This document shows, in pieces, positions 50,152 through 59,708 of a stretch of DNA of 64,000 bases. The position numbers and the translations under genes are program-made. This DNA comes from Woeseia sp034521225 (GTDB lineage Bacteria > Pseudomonadota > Gammaproteobacteria > Steroidobacterales > Woeseiaceae): NCBI GenBank assembly GCA_034521225.1, contig JAXHMR010000033.1:62001-126000 (forward strand), given 5' to 3'. Below the pieces are notes generated by a model. The model saw only the letters and a list, made by a program, of their open reading frames with translations. It was not told the DNA's origin and made no database searches. How positions within the stretch are numbered: position 1 is the first letter of the stretch; every line of letters starts with the position of its first letter.

Positions 50152-51654
50152 TCAGCGTTTCGTGCGTTCCCGGTAGACCAGCGCCGCGGTACCGATGACG
50201 ATGCGATCGCCGTGATCCAGCAGCGCCTCTTTGACGCGCACATCATTGACGTATATGCCATTGCGGCTGCCGCGGTCGCTTATGTGGCACCCGGATTTTT
50301 CGAGGTTGATCACGGCGTGCCGGCGGCTGATGCATTGTGTCTTGAGCTGGATATCGTTGTCCGCCGCCCTGCCAATTGTCAGGCGATCCTTGAACAGCGG
50401 GAATCGCAACTTCTGGCCGTCGATCGTGCCGACCAGCAACCGCGTGCAGCGATCCCGGTCGACGCCGTCGCGCGCCGCCGGCTCCTGGGCGCCGTGATCC
50501 GTATCGTCATGCTGCGCCGGCGGTGTCTGTTTGCTGGCGAGTTCATGCAGCAGCGCGGAAATGGCACTGTCCTTTGCCGCGAGCCTGTCGCTTAGCTCGT
50601 CAATTTTCTGCCGCTGCTGGCGATCACGCTTCTCAAGATCCTGCAGCTCGCCGGCATATCGCTGCTCCGATGTCTGCAGGTGATCTTCAAGTGTCCGTGC
50701 TTTGGACTGGCTGTCATAGAGACTCGACGCCAGGTCGTCATTTGTCCCCTGCAATACGGCATTGGCGGCAAGCGCGGACTCGAGATCACTGCGCAACCGG
50801 TCTATCTCGCCGTCAAGGCGGTGTTGCATTTCCTCCTTCTGCTGCAGGACGTCCGCCTTGGTCAGGCGTTCGTCCTCGAGCTGCACCGAAAGGTCACGGA
50901 TCTGCGCTTCAGCGTTATCGAGAGCCTGCTGCAGGCGGTTCCGCTCTGTGTCCAGCGACTGGGCCTCGCCGCGTGCATCCTGCAGCTGCCGCCGCAGACC
51001 GTCCGCATAACTCTCGGTACGACGGATCTGGTTGTGCAGGTCGCTCAATTCACTTCGCGCATGAACGGCCGGCTCAGAATCTGCCGGCGCCGGAACGTCC
51101 CGGGCGCGAAACTGCTCGAGGTTTTCCTCCAGCATCCGGATGGCATCGGTGTCTGTCGCGTGCTGCTGCTCGAGTGCTTCGAAACGGGCGGCGCTGGTAA
51201 CCGTTTCAGCCCGCGCCTCGGCCAGTTCGGCGGTCAGCGCATCGAATTCCAGGGCTTGTTGCGCCAGCTGTTTCCGCAATGAGGCGATATCCTCGTCATA
51301 CGCCGCGGTGTCCGGTGCGCGTGCCTCGAGTTCGAGCTTTAGCTCTCCGAGTTCCGATTGCAGGTGGTCTGTCAGTTCCTCGCGAGCCTTGAGCTCCTTG
51401 TCGAGGCCGGTCGACCGCGAGCGAAGTTGCTCGACGAGGTACTGCAACTCGATGATGCTGTCATTGCGGGCGCGGAGATCCGTACGCAACCGCGACACCG
51501 GAATGTCGTCAACGTCATCGACGTCGTCAAAGTTGGACGTATGCTCATCCGATTCCCGGGCCGTGCCGGTGCGTGCTCCGTGCACAGGCGTGTCGGTGAG
51601 CGCCTCCAGTTCCTCGGTGGGATCGTCGTCTATGTTGGAAACCTGGCTGTCCAT
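50152..51654 (-). CDS. long coiled-coil protein with C-terminal FHA domain
   Basis: 500 residues, no signal peptide. An acidic N-terminus (about 1-55) precedes a coiled coil of about 300 residues (60-370), then an FHA domain at about 405-490 with the phosphothreonine-binding elements LTIGRAADNDIQL, CISRRHAVI and SDRGSRNGIYVNDV. FHA domains bind phosphothreonine, so this should join a Ser/Thr-phosphorylation pathway or bridge partners. srkA, 5 kb away, is a kinase of a different kind. Intact. It lies 110 bases after the AAA ATPase gene. Confidence 0.85.
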   Translation of the reverse strand: MDSQVSNIDDDPTEELEALTDTPVHGARTGTARESDEHTSNFDDVDDVDDIPVSRLRTDLRARNDSIIELQYLVEQLRSRSTGLDKELKAREELTDHLQSELGELKLELEARAPDTAAYDEDIASLRKQLAQQALEFDALTAELAEARAETVTSAARFEALEQQHATDTDAIRMLEENLEQFRARDVPAPADSEPAVHARSELSDLHNQIRRTESYADGLRRQLQDARGEAQSLDTERNRLQQALDNAEAQIRDLSVQLEDERLTKADVLQQKEEMQHRLDGEIDRLRSDLESALAANAVLQGTNDDLASSLYDSQSKARTLEDHLQTSEQRYAGELQDLEKRDRQQRQKIDELSDRLAAKDSAISALLHELASKQTPPAQHDDTDHGAQEPAARDGVDRDRCTRLLVGTIDGQKLRFPLFKDRLTIGRAADNDIQLKTQCISRRHAVINLEKSGCHISDRGSRNGIYVNDVRVKEALLDHGDRIVIGTAALVYRERTKR

Positions 51655-51764
51655 ATTCTTGTTCTTCTGTTGGGGCCGTAGTCTGGATTCTAGCAGGAAC
51701 TTCAGCTATTTCAGCCAGGGGGCCGCCGGCAGGGTTATGTCAATTACGGGGCCTGGCCGGACGG

Positions 51765-53255
51765 CTACGCGCAAGGGACGGTGCGGCCGTTGGCCCACTG
51801 CCGGAGCGCACCGATCTTCTCGTCCATTACGACGGACAACGGCTGCGTGCCACGGATTTCCTCGAGCAGCAGCGCCGTCGTCAGTTGCGTCTGGCGGGCA
51901 TGGGCGGTGTACAGGGCGGAGACAATGGCCTGCTCGATTTCGGCGCCGGAAAAACCTTCACTGGCGGCGGCAATCGTATCCAGATCGATGTCACCCGCCG
52001 GTTGCCGGCGCTGACGGAGATGGATGCCGAATATCGTCCGGCGCACGTCCTGGTCCGGCAGGTCGACAAAGAATATCTCGTCGAAACGGCCCTTCCTGAT
52101 CAGTTCGGGCGGCAGGGCGCTGACGTCGTTGGCGGTTGCCACGACGAACACCTGTGTCTTTCGCTCGGCCATCCACGTCAGGAAGGTGCCGAGTACTCTT
52201 TGCGTGGTACCCGTCTCACCGCCGCGGCCCGCCAGCCCCTTTTCAATTTCATCAATCCACAGCACGCACGGCGCCATGACATCGGCCGTTGCCAGCGATT
52301 CACGCAGGTTGCGCTCGGTCTCACCGTGAAACTTGTTGAACAGGGTGCCGAAGTCGAGTCGCAGCAACGGTGCATTCAGTATGCCCGCCGTTGCACGCGC
52401 CGTCAGGCTCTTGCCACATCCCTGCACACCGATAAGCAGCAGTCCCTTTGGCATGTCCAGATGAGGCACGGACGCACTGTCCTGAAACGCCGGCTTGCGA
52501 CGCAGTAGCCATTCCCTGAGACGGTCCACGCCGCCGACATCACTGAATTGCCGTGTTTCATACTCGAACTGGAGAATACCGCCGCGATTCAGCAGTTCGT
52601 ACTTGGCTTGCATGACATCCGGCAGGTCACTTTTCGTGATTGCGCCGTCTACGAAAATTGCGTTGCGTGCAAGCCGCTCGGTATCGCTGTCGGTCAAGCC
52701 GGCAAGATTCGTGACGAGCATCCGGAACGCTTTCGGGTCGTACTGGACTTTCCGTCCCGGGTTCTTCTCGACGTATTCGGATGCAATCCGCTTGATGATT
52801 TTTTCGCGTTCGGCTTCCACGGGCAGGGCCATGTCGAACCGGGCGGTAAAGCTGTCAAGCTCAGACGGCACTTTAACGGCGTGACTGATCAGCACGATCT
52901 GCCTCGGTACCTCACTGAAACGAATGCAGATATCCTTCAGCAGTCGAATGTTGACGGGCTCTTCCAGGTAATGATGGAAGTCCAGCAGTACGTACATGCC
53001 CGGTTTCGTCACCGCGCGAATATGACGCAATACTTCCGTCGGTTCCGAGTTGTGCAGCTGCGGTTCGAGGGATATGTCAAGGCGTTGCAGGCCATCAGTT
53101 ACGGTCCAGCGAAACAGCGGGGTATAGTCATTGGTTGAGCGACTGAACGTGACACCGCGCAGCAGGTCGAGCATGCGGGCTTCATCGCGGGTCTCTATAA
53201 CAACCAGCGGGGTGCGCGATTGCAGTACCAGTTCCAGATCGCGTTGCCTGTCCAT
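51765..53255 (-). CDS. Ycf46-like AAA ATPase
   Basis: 496 residues, intact. Residues 1-230 form the Ycf46-type N-terminal region (LVVIETRDEARMLDLLRGV), followed by an AAA module with Walker A GVQGCGKS (276-283), Walker B VLWIDEIEKG (331-340), and arginine-finger region GRFDEIFFVDLPD. Ycf46-like proteins are known from cyanobacteria and many proteobacteria; their roles are poorly defined. It is 18 bases from the upstream metallopeptidase gene, suggesting co-transcription. Confidence 0.87.
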   Translation of the reverse strand: MDRQRDLELVLQSRTPLVVIETRDEARMLDLLRGVTFSRSTNDYTPLFRWTVTDGLQRLDISLEPQLHNSEPTEVLRHIRAVTKPGMYVLLDFHHYLEEPVNIRLLKDICIRFSEVPRQIVLISHAVKVPSELDSFTARFDMALPVEAEREKIIKRIASEYVEKNPGRKVQYDPKAFRMLVTNLAGLTDSDTERLARNAIFVDGAITKSDLPDVMQAKYELLNRGGILQFEYETRQFSDVGGVDRLREWLLRRKPAFQDSASVPHLDMPKGLLLIGVQGCGKSLTARATAGILNAPLLRLDFGTLFNKFHGETERNLRESLATADVMAPCVLWIDEIEKGLAGRGGETGTTQRVLGTFLTWMAERKTQVFVVATANDVSALPPELIRKGRFDEIFFVDLPDQDVRRTIFGIHLRQRRQPAGDIDLDTIAAASEGFSGAEIEQAIVSALYTAHARQTQLTTALLLEEIRGTQPLSVVMDEKIGALRQWANGRTVPCA

Positions 53256-53273
53256 AGGCTGGTGATCGTGTCG

Positions 53274-54563
53274 CTATTTGCAGCCCGGCAGATTGCGGGC
53301 GCTGAGTGATTCAGAGGGTTCGTTAAGGAGTTCCGCGGCTTCCCGGCGGAGCATGCTGAGACTGACAGCAGTCTCCTTCCGGATCAGCTCGCCAAGCAAT
53401 GCATCCAGGCCCAGCCGGCCGGAGCTGCCGTCGTGCAGCTCCTGGTCCAGCTCGTACAGAACAGCGACGGCGTGTGCCGTCCTGACATAGGTCGACTGGC
53501 CGCCGCACAAGTCGCGGACCGCGCGACCGCTTTTCCGCAGGCTGTCGATAGCGTCCTCGAATCTCTTTTTGCTGATCGTGCCGCTGCGCCGCAACAGTTC
53601 GAGGCTGTAGTACTCGGCAAAGCCCTCTACGATCCAGTCCGCGCCTTTGGCGCCGTTGAGTCCGGTGGCCACATGGATGATTTCATGCAGTAAAGTGCTG
53701 GTAGCGTTTTCACTGATGAGTGGCCGGTCAGCGTGCAGGTAGATCGAGCGTGGGCCGGACAGCCCGCCTCGCCACATGCCGTCGCTGGCGCTGAATATCG
53801 TCAGGCGCTTCGGTGCGTCCGGCAGCAACTTGACGAGATGCGGCAACGTCCAGCGCATCAGTGCCAGCATGTCGATGCGTCGCACCGATTGCCCGACAGG
53901 GCCGGTCACCTTGACGGAAATACCGGCAATGCGCTCCGTACGCGTGCCGATTTTACCGAGCAGCATCCAGCCGGCGGGCCGCTTGAATCGCCGGCCGGCG
54001 TTCGGCACCTTGTAAAGATGGTCCCGCCCAAAATATTGTGTGGCCGAGGACCAGCCCTCAGGTAGTTTGAACTTCAGGGAAGTACGGCTTGCGGCATCGC
54101 GCAGTGTGCGCGTGCGGGCAGGGGGGATGATGTCCGTGCCACGAAACAATGCCCAATCGTCGGTCATTCGCGCATCGTAGGAGTTGCCATCTCGCTTGTG
54201 GCTTACGCGCACGAACCAGCGCAATGATCCGCCGTCACGCGGCGGCAACCAGGTAAGGCGTCCGTTCTCCTGCGATACCGTCCCATCGCCGCTCACCTGT
54301 TCGAACGGCGACGATGGCGCGTCCATGGTCATCTCACGAAGCAGGTAGCGGTCCTGCTTCAGGGTCAGCTCGACCTCAACGCCCCCCTTGTCGGGTACCG
54401 GCGTGACTGTGTAGCGCAAATCATACCGCCGGTCGTCTTCGGCGCTGGCAGCACCTCCGGCACACAACAGCATTCCCACCGCGGCGCCGAAGAGGGCATA
54501 CGCCCGCCAACCGGTCCGGGCCGGGCCTGAGAAGCAGTTCATACTGAATTCAGCCTGGTTCAT
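53274..54563 (-). CDS. secreted zinc metallopeptidase, M61-like gluzincin
   Basis: 429 residues with an N-terminal signal or anchor (about 20-42). The zinc motif HEIIH is at 293-297 and the downstream acid in EGFAEYY near 313-319, the gluzincin pattern seen in M61 glycyl aminopeptidases. The N-terminal half is beta-rich, as in M61, but no PDZ domain follows, so it is shorter than typical M61 members. Substrate unknown. Either ATG at 54563 or 54542 could be the start. Upstream of the AAA gene in the same direction. Confidence 0.75.
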   Translation of the reverse strand: MNQAEFSMNCFSGPARTGWRAYALFGAAVGMLLCAGGAASAEDDRRYDLRYTVTPVPDKGGVEVELTLKQDRYLLREMTMDAPSSPFEQVSGDGTVSQENGRLTWLPPRDGGSLRWFVRVSHKRDGNSYDARMTDDWALFRGTDIIPPARTRTLRDAASRTSLKFKLPEGWSSATQYFGRDHLYKVPNAGRRFKRPAGWMLLGKIGTRTERIAGISVKVTGPVGQSVRRIDMLALMRWTLPHLVKLLPDAPKRLTIFSASDGMWRGGLSGPRSIYLHADRPLISENATSTLLHEIIHVATGLNGAKGADWIVEGFAEYYSLELLRRSGTISKKRFEDAIDSLRKSGRAVRDLCGGQSTYVRTAHAVAVLYELDQELHDGSSGRLGLDALLGELIRKETAVSLSMLRREAAELLNEPSESLSARNLPGCK

Positions 54564-54600
54564 ATAGAGTGTCGTTGTTGCGCGGCCGGAAGTGTTTCAT

Positions 54601-55128
54601 ATGTTGTCCCAGCCAGCCAGTATTGTCAGGACCCTTGCTGCCGGCAGCTTGACCGCGCTGCTGCTTGCTGCGTGCGCGGCGTCTCCGCGGATGGACGCGC
54701 CGCCCCGTGTGGCAGATTGGCCAGTGCGCCCGGAGCCGCAATCACGCTCTGCCACGACAATTGGCGAGCGGGCGGCGGTCGTGGCCGTGCGTCAATTGGG
54801 GGTGCCGTACCGGTATGGCGGCAACGGCAACAGCGATGGCGGGTTCGACTGCAGCGGCCTGGTGCACTACGCCTACAAGCATGCGGGACTGGCCATACCG
54901 CGTACGACGCGGACGCTGTGGCAGGCAGCTCGGCCGGTGGGGAAGTCAGACCTCGTGGTTGGTGACCTGCTGTTTTTCAGGATCGAAGGCAAGCTATCGC
55001 ATGTCGGCATGTACATCGGCAAGCGACGGTTCGTGCACGCGCCGTCATCGGGCAGGGAAGTTACGATCGCGGAGCTGGATTCCGACTTCTACCAGAGTGC
55101 ATTCCTGCGCGGCGGCCGGCTGTATTGA
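54601..55128 (+). CDS. NlpC/P60-family lipoprotein (peptidoglycan hydrolase)
   Basis: 175 residues. The lipobox LLLAAC places the lipidated cysteine at residue 25. The NlpC/P60 triad is C84 in GGFDCSGLVHYAY, H134 in SHVGMYIG and H146 in FVHAPSSG. Such enzymes cut the stem peptide between D-glutamate and diaminopimelate (as Spr/MepS-type in E. coli). I prefer the ATG at 54601 with GGAAG upstream over the GTG nine bases earlier. Divergent from the metallopeptidase. Intact. Confidence 0.9.
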   Translation: MLSQPASIVRTLAAGSLTALLLAACAASPRMDAPPRVADWPVRPEPQSRSATTIGERAAVVAVRQLGVPYRYGGNGNSDGGFDCSGLVHYAYKHAGLAIPRTTRTLWQAARPVGKSDLVVGDLLFFRIEGKLSHVGMYIGKRRFVHAPSSGREVTIAELDSDFYQSAFLRGGRLY

Positions 55129-55139
55129 CTAGCAGCCTG

Positions 55140-55808
55140 TCAGACTTCTCCGTCATCCACGATGAACAGTTTCAACTGATCGGACAGACCCTTGCAGGCC
55201 TTCGACTGCGTGCGTGCGATAAGCGGAATCGGCACGACAATGGCCGGCAGGAATGACGTGCCACTGTAATCAGCGCTGACGGTGCCGGCGTCCTCGAGAC
55301 CGGATAAATCCCACACGGACGCTTCATAATTGGCATCGTTCTGCCACCACGCGAAGCCGAAGCAGCCGCCGCCACCGGGTCCCGCGGCACAGGACAAACT
55401 GCCGCCGCCGCCAACGCGTTCCGTATCGCCATCCAGCCATATGACATAGCGGACACCCTTGTCGGCGATCATTTGCGCGACGCCCGGGCGTGCCATCAGG
55501 TCGGGCAGGCCTTTGGTATCAGCCGGCGCGGTACGCGGTTCAAACCACGGGAACAGGGCGTCGACAAACTCGTAATGGGGGATGACGCGCAATCCCGTTG
55601 AGCCGCGGCCAACCGCCTCTCCAACGCACTCGATAAACGCGTTCTCCGTTTCATTTCCGAGGTGGTAGCTCTTCGCCATGATGACGATGCCTTCACCTTC
55701 CTCGAGCCCTGTTGCGTTCTGTTTGGAATCTTCGATGCGGGACGTTACACAAGCGCTCAATGACAGGCTGCAGACAGCCGCCAGCCCGAACCGGATTGCA
55801 GCTGTCAT
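55140..55808 (-). CDS. lipoprotein of unknown function
   Basis: 222 residues. The lipobox LSAC places the lipidated cysteine near residue 20. The mature part has a glycine/cysteine-rich patch (GGGGSLSCAAGPGGGGCFGF) and a likely extracytoplasmic globular fold (VRYVIWLDGDTERV). No domain recognised. Its start overlaps the stop of the next upstream lipoprotein (ATGA), so the two form an operon and may act together at the envelope. Confidence 0.7.
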   Translation of the reverse strand: MTAAIRFGLAAVCSLSLSACVTSRIEDSKQNATGLEEGEGIVIMAKSYHLGNETENAFIECVGEAVGRGSTGLRVIPHYEFVDALFPWFEPRTAPADTKGLPDLMARPGVAQMIADKGVRYVIWLDGDTERVGGGGSLSCAAGPGGGGCFGFAWWQNDANYEASVWDLSGLEDAGTVSADYSGTSFLPAIVVPIPLIARTQSKACKGLSDQLKLFIVDDGEV

Positions 55809-56524
55809 ATCAAGGCGCGAAAAACTTCGCCGGTTTCATCCTTTTCTACCTCCGCAGCGGTCGTTTGCAGCGGCGTGGAATCCGCCGCTGTTCGGTCTGG
55901 ATCCCGGGCGGTACCGGGATCCGTTGTTGAGCCTTTTCGCAGGCTGCTGATTCCCGTGGACTTGTCCATTTGCATGATGACGAGCGCCGCCGCATCGCGC
56001 ATTGCCAGCACTGCCGCCCGCCGCAGGGCTTCGTCGCCGCCAAATGTCGTTGCCTGGCTCTTGCCGTAGGCGCTGATCGGCCAGTTGGCAACCTGGTTGC
56101 CGCCATCATCAAAGATTTTCAGCCGGTAGCGTATCCAGACAGCAAAGGCGTCGGTCTGGCTCTGGGCCGGCACGGAAAACTCAAAGGCGTCGATGCCGGG
56201 CTCAATCAGTGCGTCGATCTGCATGTCGCGTGGATCGGCACTCGCATCGATGACCTGCACATCGGTGAACATCGAGCCAAACAGCTTGGTGAACAGGAGT
56301 TTGTTTGACTGGCCGAGGTCTATCTTCCAGGTTTCCTTGCCAATGACCTTTTCCTCGTGCACGAAATGGTCGAAGGATTCGGGGTAGCGAATGGCCACGG
56401 ACATCGGCAACTGTGCAATGAGCGGATCGGGAATCTTTGGATCCCGCACGGCCACCTGGGAACCGCAGCCTTGCAAAACTGCGAGGAGCAAAATTCCTGC
56501 GACGGGGAAGAGCCGATCAGACAT
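55805..56524 (-). CDS. lipoprotein of unknown function, operon partner
   Basis: 239 residues if started at 56524, giving a signal peptide with lipobox LQGC and cysteine near 20. An ATG at 56572 with AGGA upstream would add 16 residues and is possible. The mature protein has beta-rich sequence (AIRYPESFDHFVHEEKVIG; AFAVWIRYRLKIFDDGG) and a polar low-complexity tail. No family recognised. Followed by the second lipoprotein with an ATGA overlap. Confidence 0.7.
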   Translation of the reverse strand: MSDRLFPVAGILLLAVLQGCGSQVAVRDPKIPDPLIAQLPMSVAIRYPESFDHFVHEEKVIGKETWKIDLGQSNKLLFTKLFGSMFTDVQVIDASADPRDMQIDALIEPGIDAFEFSVPAQSQTDAFAVWIRYRLKIFDDGGNQVANWPISAYGKSQATTFGGDEALRRAAVLAMRDAAALVIMQMDKSTGISSLRKGSTTDPGTARDPDRTAADSTPLQTTAAEVEKDETGEVFRALI

Positions 56525-56708
56525 CAGGTTGCCGATTTTCCACAGGGGTGTGTTTTCGTGCGCATAACTCATAATCTGAGTCCTGTTGCCGCGCAAAGTT
56601 CCGCGAAACAAGGGCACGGTAACGCTCCTGACTTTAGACCTCGCCATTGGGTAACGCAAATGGTTGCCGCTGGTACAGACGCCGAAGCGCCAATTTAACC
56701 AGCAATGG

Positions 56709-57716
56709 TTACAGGCCTGCGTCAAGCCACTGCAGCGGTGCTTCCTGCATCAGCGCGACCTGTTCCCGCAGCGTCAGGATGTGCTCATCCCAGTAGCGCC
56801 CGGTATCGAACCAGGGAAACGCCGTCTTGAACGCGGGATCGGCCCAGCGGCGCGCCAGCCAGGCGGCGTAGTGCATCAGGCGCAACGTGCGCAGCGCCTC
56901 TATAAGGTGCAGTTCGCGCGCGTCAAAGCGCCGGAACTCCTGGTAGCCATCCAAAAGGCTTGCGAGCTGCGGCGTCTGCTCGTTTCTGTCACCCGAAACG
57001 AACATCCACAGGTCCTGGACGGCCGGTCCGGTGCGCGCATCGTCGAAGTCGACGATGTGCAGGCGGTCTTCCTGGACAAGGACATTGCCCGGATGGAAGT
57101 CGGCGTGCAGCCGCAGCTCGCGAACACCGCCGGCGCGGTCGTAGCACTCTTCTATATTGTCGAACAGGTGCTCCGTCACGCCGGCATAGACATCCCGGAG
57201 TTCGTCGGGGATGAAGCCATTGTCCAGCAGGTAGTCGCGCGAGTCGTAGCCGTAATCGTCGATACTGATACGCGGACGATGCCGGAACGGCTCACGCTCT
57301 CCTTGCCGGTGAATTCGTGCGACGAGGCGCCCGAGCTGTCGCAGCAAATCGCGGTTGTCGAGGTCCGGCGCCCGTCCGCCATGACACGGTGATACCGAGA
57401 CGCGAAAGGGCCCGTGGTGATGCAGCGTCCGTCCGCCGACTTCAAGCGGCGCGACTACGGGTATTTCGGCGACCGCCAGTTCCGCTGTGAAACTGTGCTC
57501 CTCGACGATGGCATCGTCACTCCAGCGTCCGGGCCGGTAAAACTTGGCAACCACCGGGCGGGAGTCCTCGATGCCGACCTGGTAGACGCGGTTTTCGTAA
57601 CTGTTGAGTGCCAGTAAACGGCCGTTGCAGTGGAACCCGAGGTTCTCCAGCGTATCGAGAATATCGTCGGGTTTGAGCGCCAGGTAGGCGAGCGTTGTGT
57701 CGTCCGCGGCCGTCAT
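56709..57716 (-). CDS. srkA: stress response kinase A (SrkA/YihE)
   Basis: 335 residues, intact. The aminoglycoside-phosphotransferase-like kinase fold shows FHCNGRLLALNSYENRVYQVG near the start, the catalytic loop HADFHPGNVL, and the metal-binding IVDFDDARTGP. YihE is a Ser/Thr kinase that counteracts stress-related cell death in E. coli. Its ATG overlaps the typA stop. It could be the kinase whose marks the FHA protein reads, but this is speculation. Confidence 0.92.
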   Translation of the reverse strand: MTAADDTTLAYLALKPDDILDTLENLGFHCNGRLLALNSYENRVYQVGIEDSRPVVAKFYRPGRWSDDAIVEEHSFTAELAVAEIPVVAPLEVGGRTLHHHGPFRVSVSPCHGGRAPDLDNRDLLRQLGRLVARIHRQGEREPFRHRPRISIDDYGYDSRDYLLDNGFIPDELRDVYAGVTEHLFDNIEECYDRAGGVRELRLHADFHPGNVLVQEDRLHIVDFDDARTGPAVQDLWMFVSGDRNEQTPQLASLLDGYQEFRRFDARELHLIEALRTLRLMHYAAWLARRWADPAFKTAFPWFDTGRYWDEHILTLREQVALMQEAPLQWLDAGL

Positions 57717-59536
57717 GCCCGCAGGCGCGCGTCCCGCTTGCGCTCGTTCTCGGTCAGGAATTTCTTGCGCAGCCGAATGCTGACCGGCGTGACTTCGAGC
57801 AACTCGTCGTCATCGATGAATTCCAGCGCCTGCTCCAGGGAGAAACGCACCGGCGGTGACAGCACGATATTCTCGTCGCTGCCGGCCGCGCGGATATTTG
57901 TCAGCTGCTTGGCCTTGGTCGGGTTGACGATCAGGTCATTCTGCCGCTTGTGTATGCCGATGATGCTGCCTTCGTAGACAGCTTCGCCGTGCCCGATCAA
58001 CAGGCGCCCGCGCTCCTGCAGGTTAAAAAGCGCGTAGGCGAGAGCCTTGCCGGTGACCGTGGATACGAGTACGCCGTTATTTCGCTGTCCGAGCGCGCCA
58101 GCCACCTGGCGGTCGTATTTGTCAAAGACATGGAACAGGAGCCCGGTACCCGACGTTGCCGTCAGGTATTCGGTGCGAAAACCGATCAGGCCGCGGGTCG
58201 GGATGCGGTAGTCCAGGCGAACACGGCCCTTGCCATCCGGCTGCATATCGAGCAATTCGCCCTTGCGTTCCGCGATGCGCGACATTACGGCGCCCTGGTA
58301 GTCCTCTTCAAAGTCGACCGTCAGCATTTCCCACGGTTCGAGATTGACGCCATCGACTTCGTGCACGATGACCTCCGGCCGGGACACGGCCAGTTCGAAA
58401 CCTTCACGCCGCATCGTCTCGATCAATACCGACAGGTGCAGTTCGCCGCGCCCGGAAACACGGAAGCGGTCCGGGTCATCGGTCGTTGCGACACGCAGCG
58501 CAACGTTGTGTTTGAGTTCCTGGTCGAGACGCTCCCGGATCTGGCGGCTCGTCAGGTACTTGCCCTCCTGGCCGGCGAACGGCGATTTATTGACCTGGAA
58601 AGTCATGCTGATCGTCGGTTCATCAACGGCAAGTGCCGGCAGACCTTCCGGCCGGTCGCGCGGGCACAGCGTGTCGGAGATATCGAGGTTATCGATGCCG
58701 CTGAATACGACGATATCGCCGGCACTGGCTTCGGTGATCTTGCGCCGTTCCAGGCCGTAGAAGCCGTAGAGTTCAAGGAGCCGGCCCGTCCGTATCTTGC
58801 CGCTGGCCGAGACAATACTGACCGGTGTGTTCGGCTGCGCCTGTCCGCGCTGTATGCGGCCGATGCCGAGTACGCCGATGTACTCGTCGTAGGCGAGGCT
58901 CGACACCTGCAATTGCAGCGGGCCTTCGTGCGCGACGGCCGGTGCCGGCACATGTGCGACGATCGCTTCGAACAGCGGTGTCATGTCGCCGCTGCGTGCC
59001 GTCGAATCGGTGCTGGCATAGCCGTTCAGGGCGGAGGCATAGATGACCGGAAAGTCGAGCTGGTGGTCGGTCGCACCCAGCCGATCGAACAGGTCAAACG
59101 TCTGGTTCAGCACCCAGTCCGGACGCGCACCGTCGCGGTCGATCTTGTTGATGACGACGACCGGCGTCAATCCGCGCGCGAACGCCTTCTGGGTGACGAA
59201 ACGCGTTTGCGGCATCGGGCCGTCAACGGCGTCGACCAGCAACAGCACGCTGTCCACCATCGACAGCACGCGCTCGACTTCACCGCCGAAATCGGCATGC
59301 CCCGGCGTATCAACGAGGTTGATGCGGTATTGTTGCCATTGAATCGCGGCATTCTTGGCGAGGATCGTGATGCCGCGTTCGCGCTCCTGGTCGTTCGAGT
59401 CCATGATGCGGTCGGGCACGGCGGCCCGCGGCCCCAGCGTGCCGGATTGCTGCAGCAGTTTGTCTACCAACGTCGTCTTGCCGTGATCGACGTGGGCGAT
59501 GATTGCGATATTGCGGAGATTGTGGATGTCGGACAT
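57713..59536 (-). CDS. typA: translational GTPase TypA/BipA
   Basis: 607 residues, intact. G1 HVDHGKTT at 15-22, G2 ERERGITI, G3 DTPGHADFGGEV and G4 NKIDRDGARP are in order, followed by EF-G-like domains and the BipA-specific C-terminal domain (RGRLLIGHGEAVYEGSIIG). It acts in ribosome assembly and stress or cold growth. The stop overlaps srkA by ATGA. A long open frame on the opposite strand is a shadow of this gene. Confidence 0.96.
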   Translation of the reverse strand: MSDIHNLRNIAIIAHVDHGKTTLVDKLLQQSGTLGPRAAVPDRIMDSNDQERERGITILAKNAAIQWQQYRINLVDTPGHADFGGEVERVLSMVDSVLLLVDAVDGPMPQTRFVTQKAFARGLTPVVVINKIDRDGARPDWVLNQTFDLFDRLGATDHQLDFPVIYASALNGYASTDSTARSGDMTPLFEAIVAHVPAPAVAHEGPLQLQVSSLAYDEYIGVLGIGRIQRGQAQPNTPVSIVSASGKIRTGRLLELYGFYGLERRKITEASAGDIVVFSGIDNLDISDTLCPRDRPEGLPALAVDEPTISMTFQVNKSPFAGQEGKYLTSRQIRERLDQELKHNVALRVATTDDPDRFRVSGRGELHLSVLIETMRREGFELAVSRPEVIVHEVDGVNLEPWEMLTVDFEEDYQGAVMSRIAERKGELLDMQPDGKGRVRLDYRIPTRGLIGFRTEYLTATSGTGLLFHVFDKYDRQVAGALGQRNNGVLVSTVTGKALAYALFNLQERGRLLIGHGEAVYEGSIIGIHKRQNDLIVNPTKAKQLTNIRAAGSDENIVLSPPVRFSLEQALEFIDDDELLEVTPVSIRLRKKFLTENERKRDARLRA

Positions 59537-59708
59537 GGTGGCGGGTCAGGAGCAAAGTGGGCGCGGATTATAGAGGCGCAACAGGGCAATTGATACGATA
59601 ATGCCAGCGTCCGTGGCGGGTTGCCGCCAAAAGTGCCAGATTACTGTTTTTGCACGTATTTGAACGACCCGCCGGCGGGCGGGCGCGAGCAGGGGGCAGA
59701 CCCGCATC

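Noticed and set aside
57950..59593. Long open frame of 547 codons on the plus strand
   Set aside because: It lies antisense to typA, which is complete and carries every GTPase motif. High GC content and codon bias easily leave the opposite strand open. Its protein is histidine- and arginine-rich with no recognisable domain.
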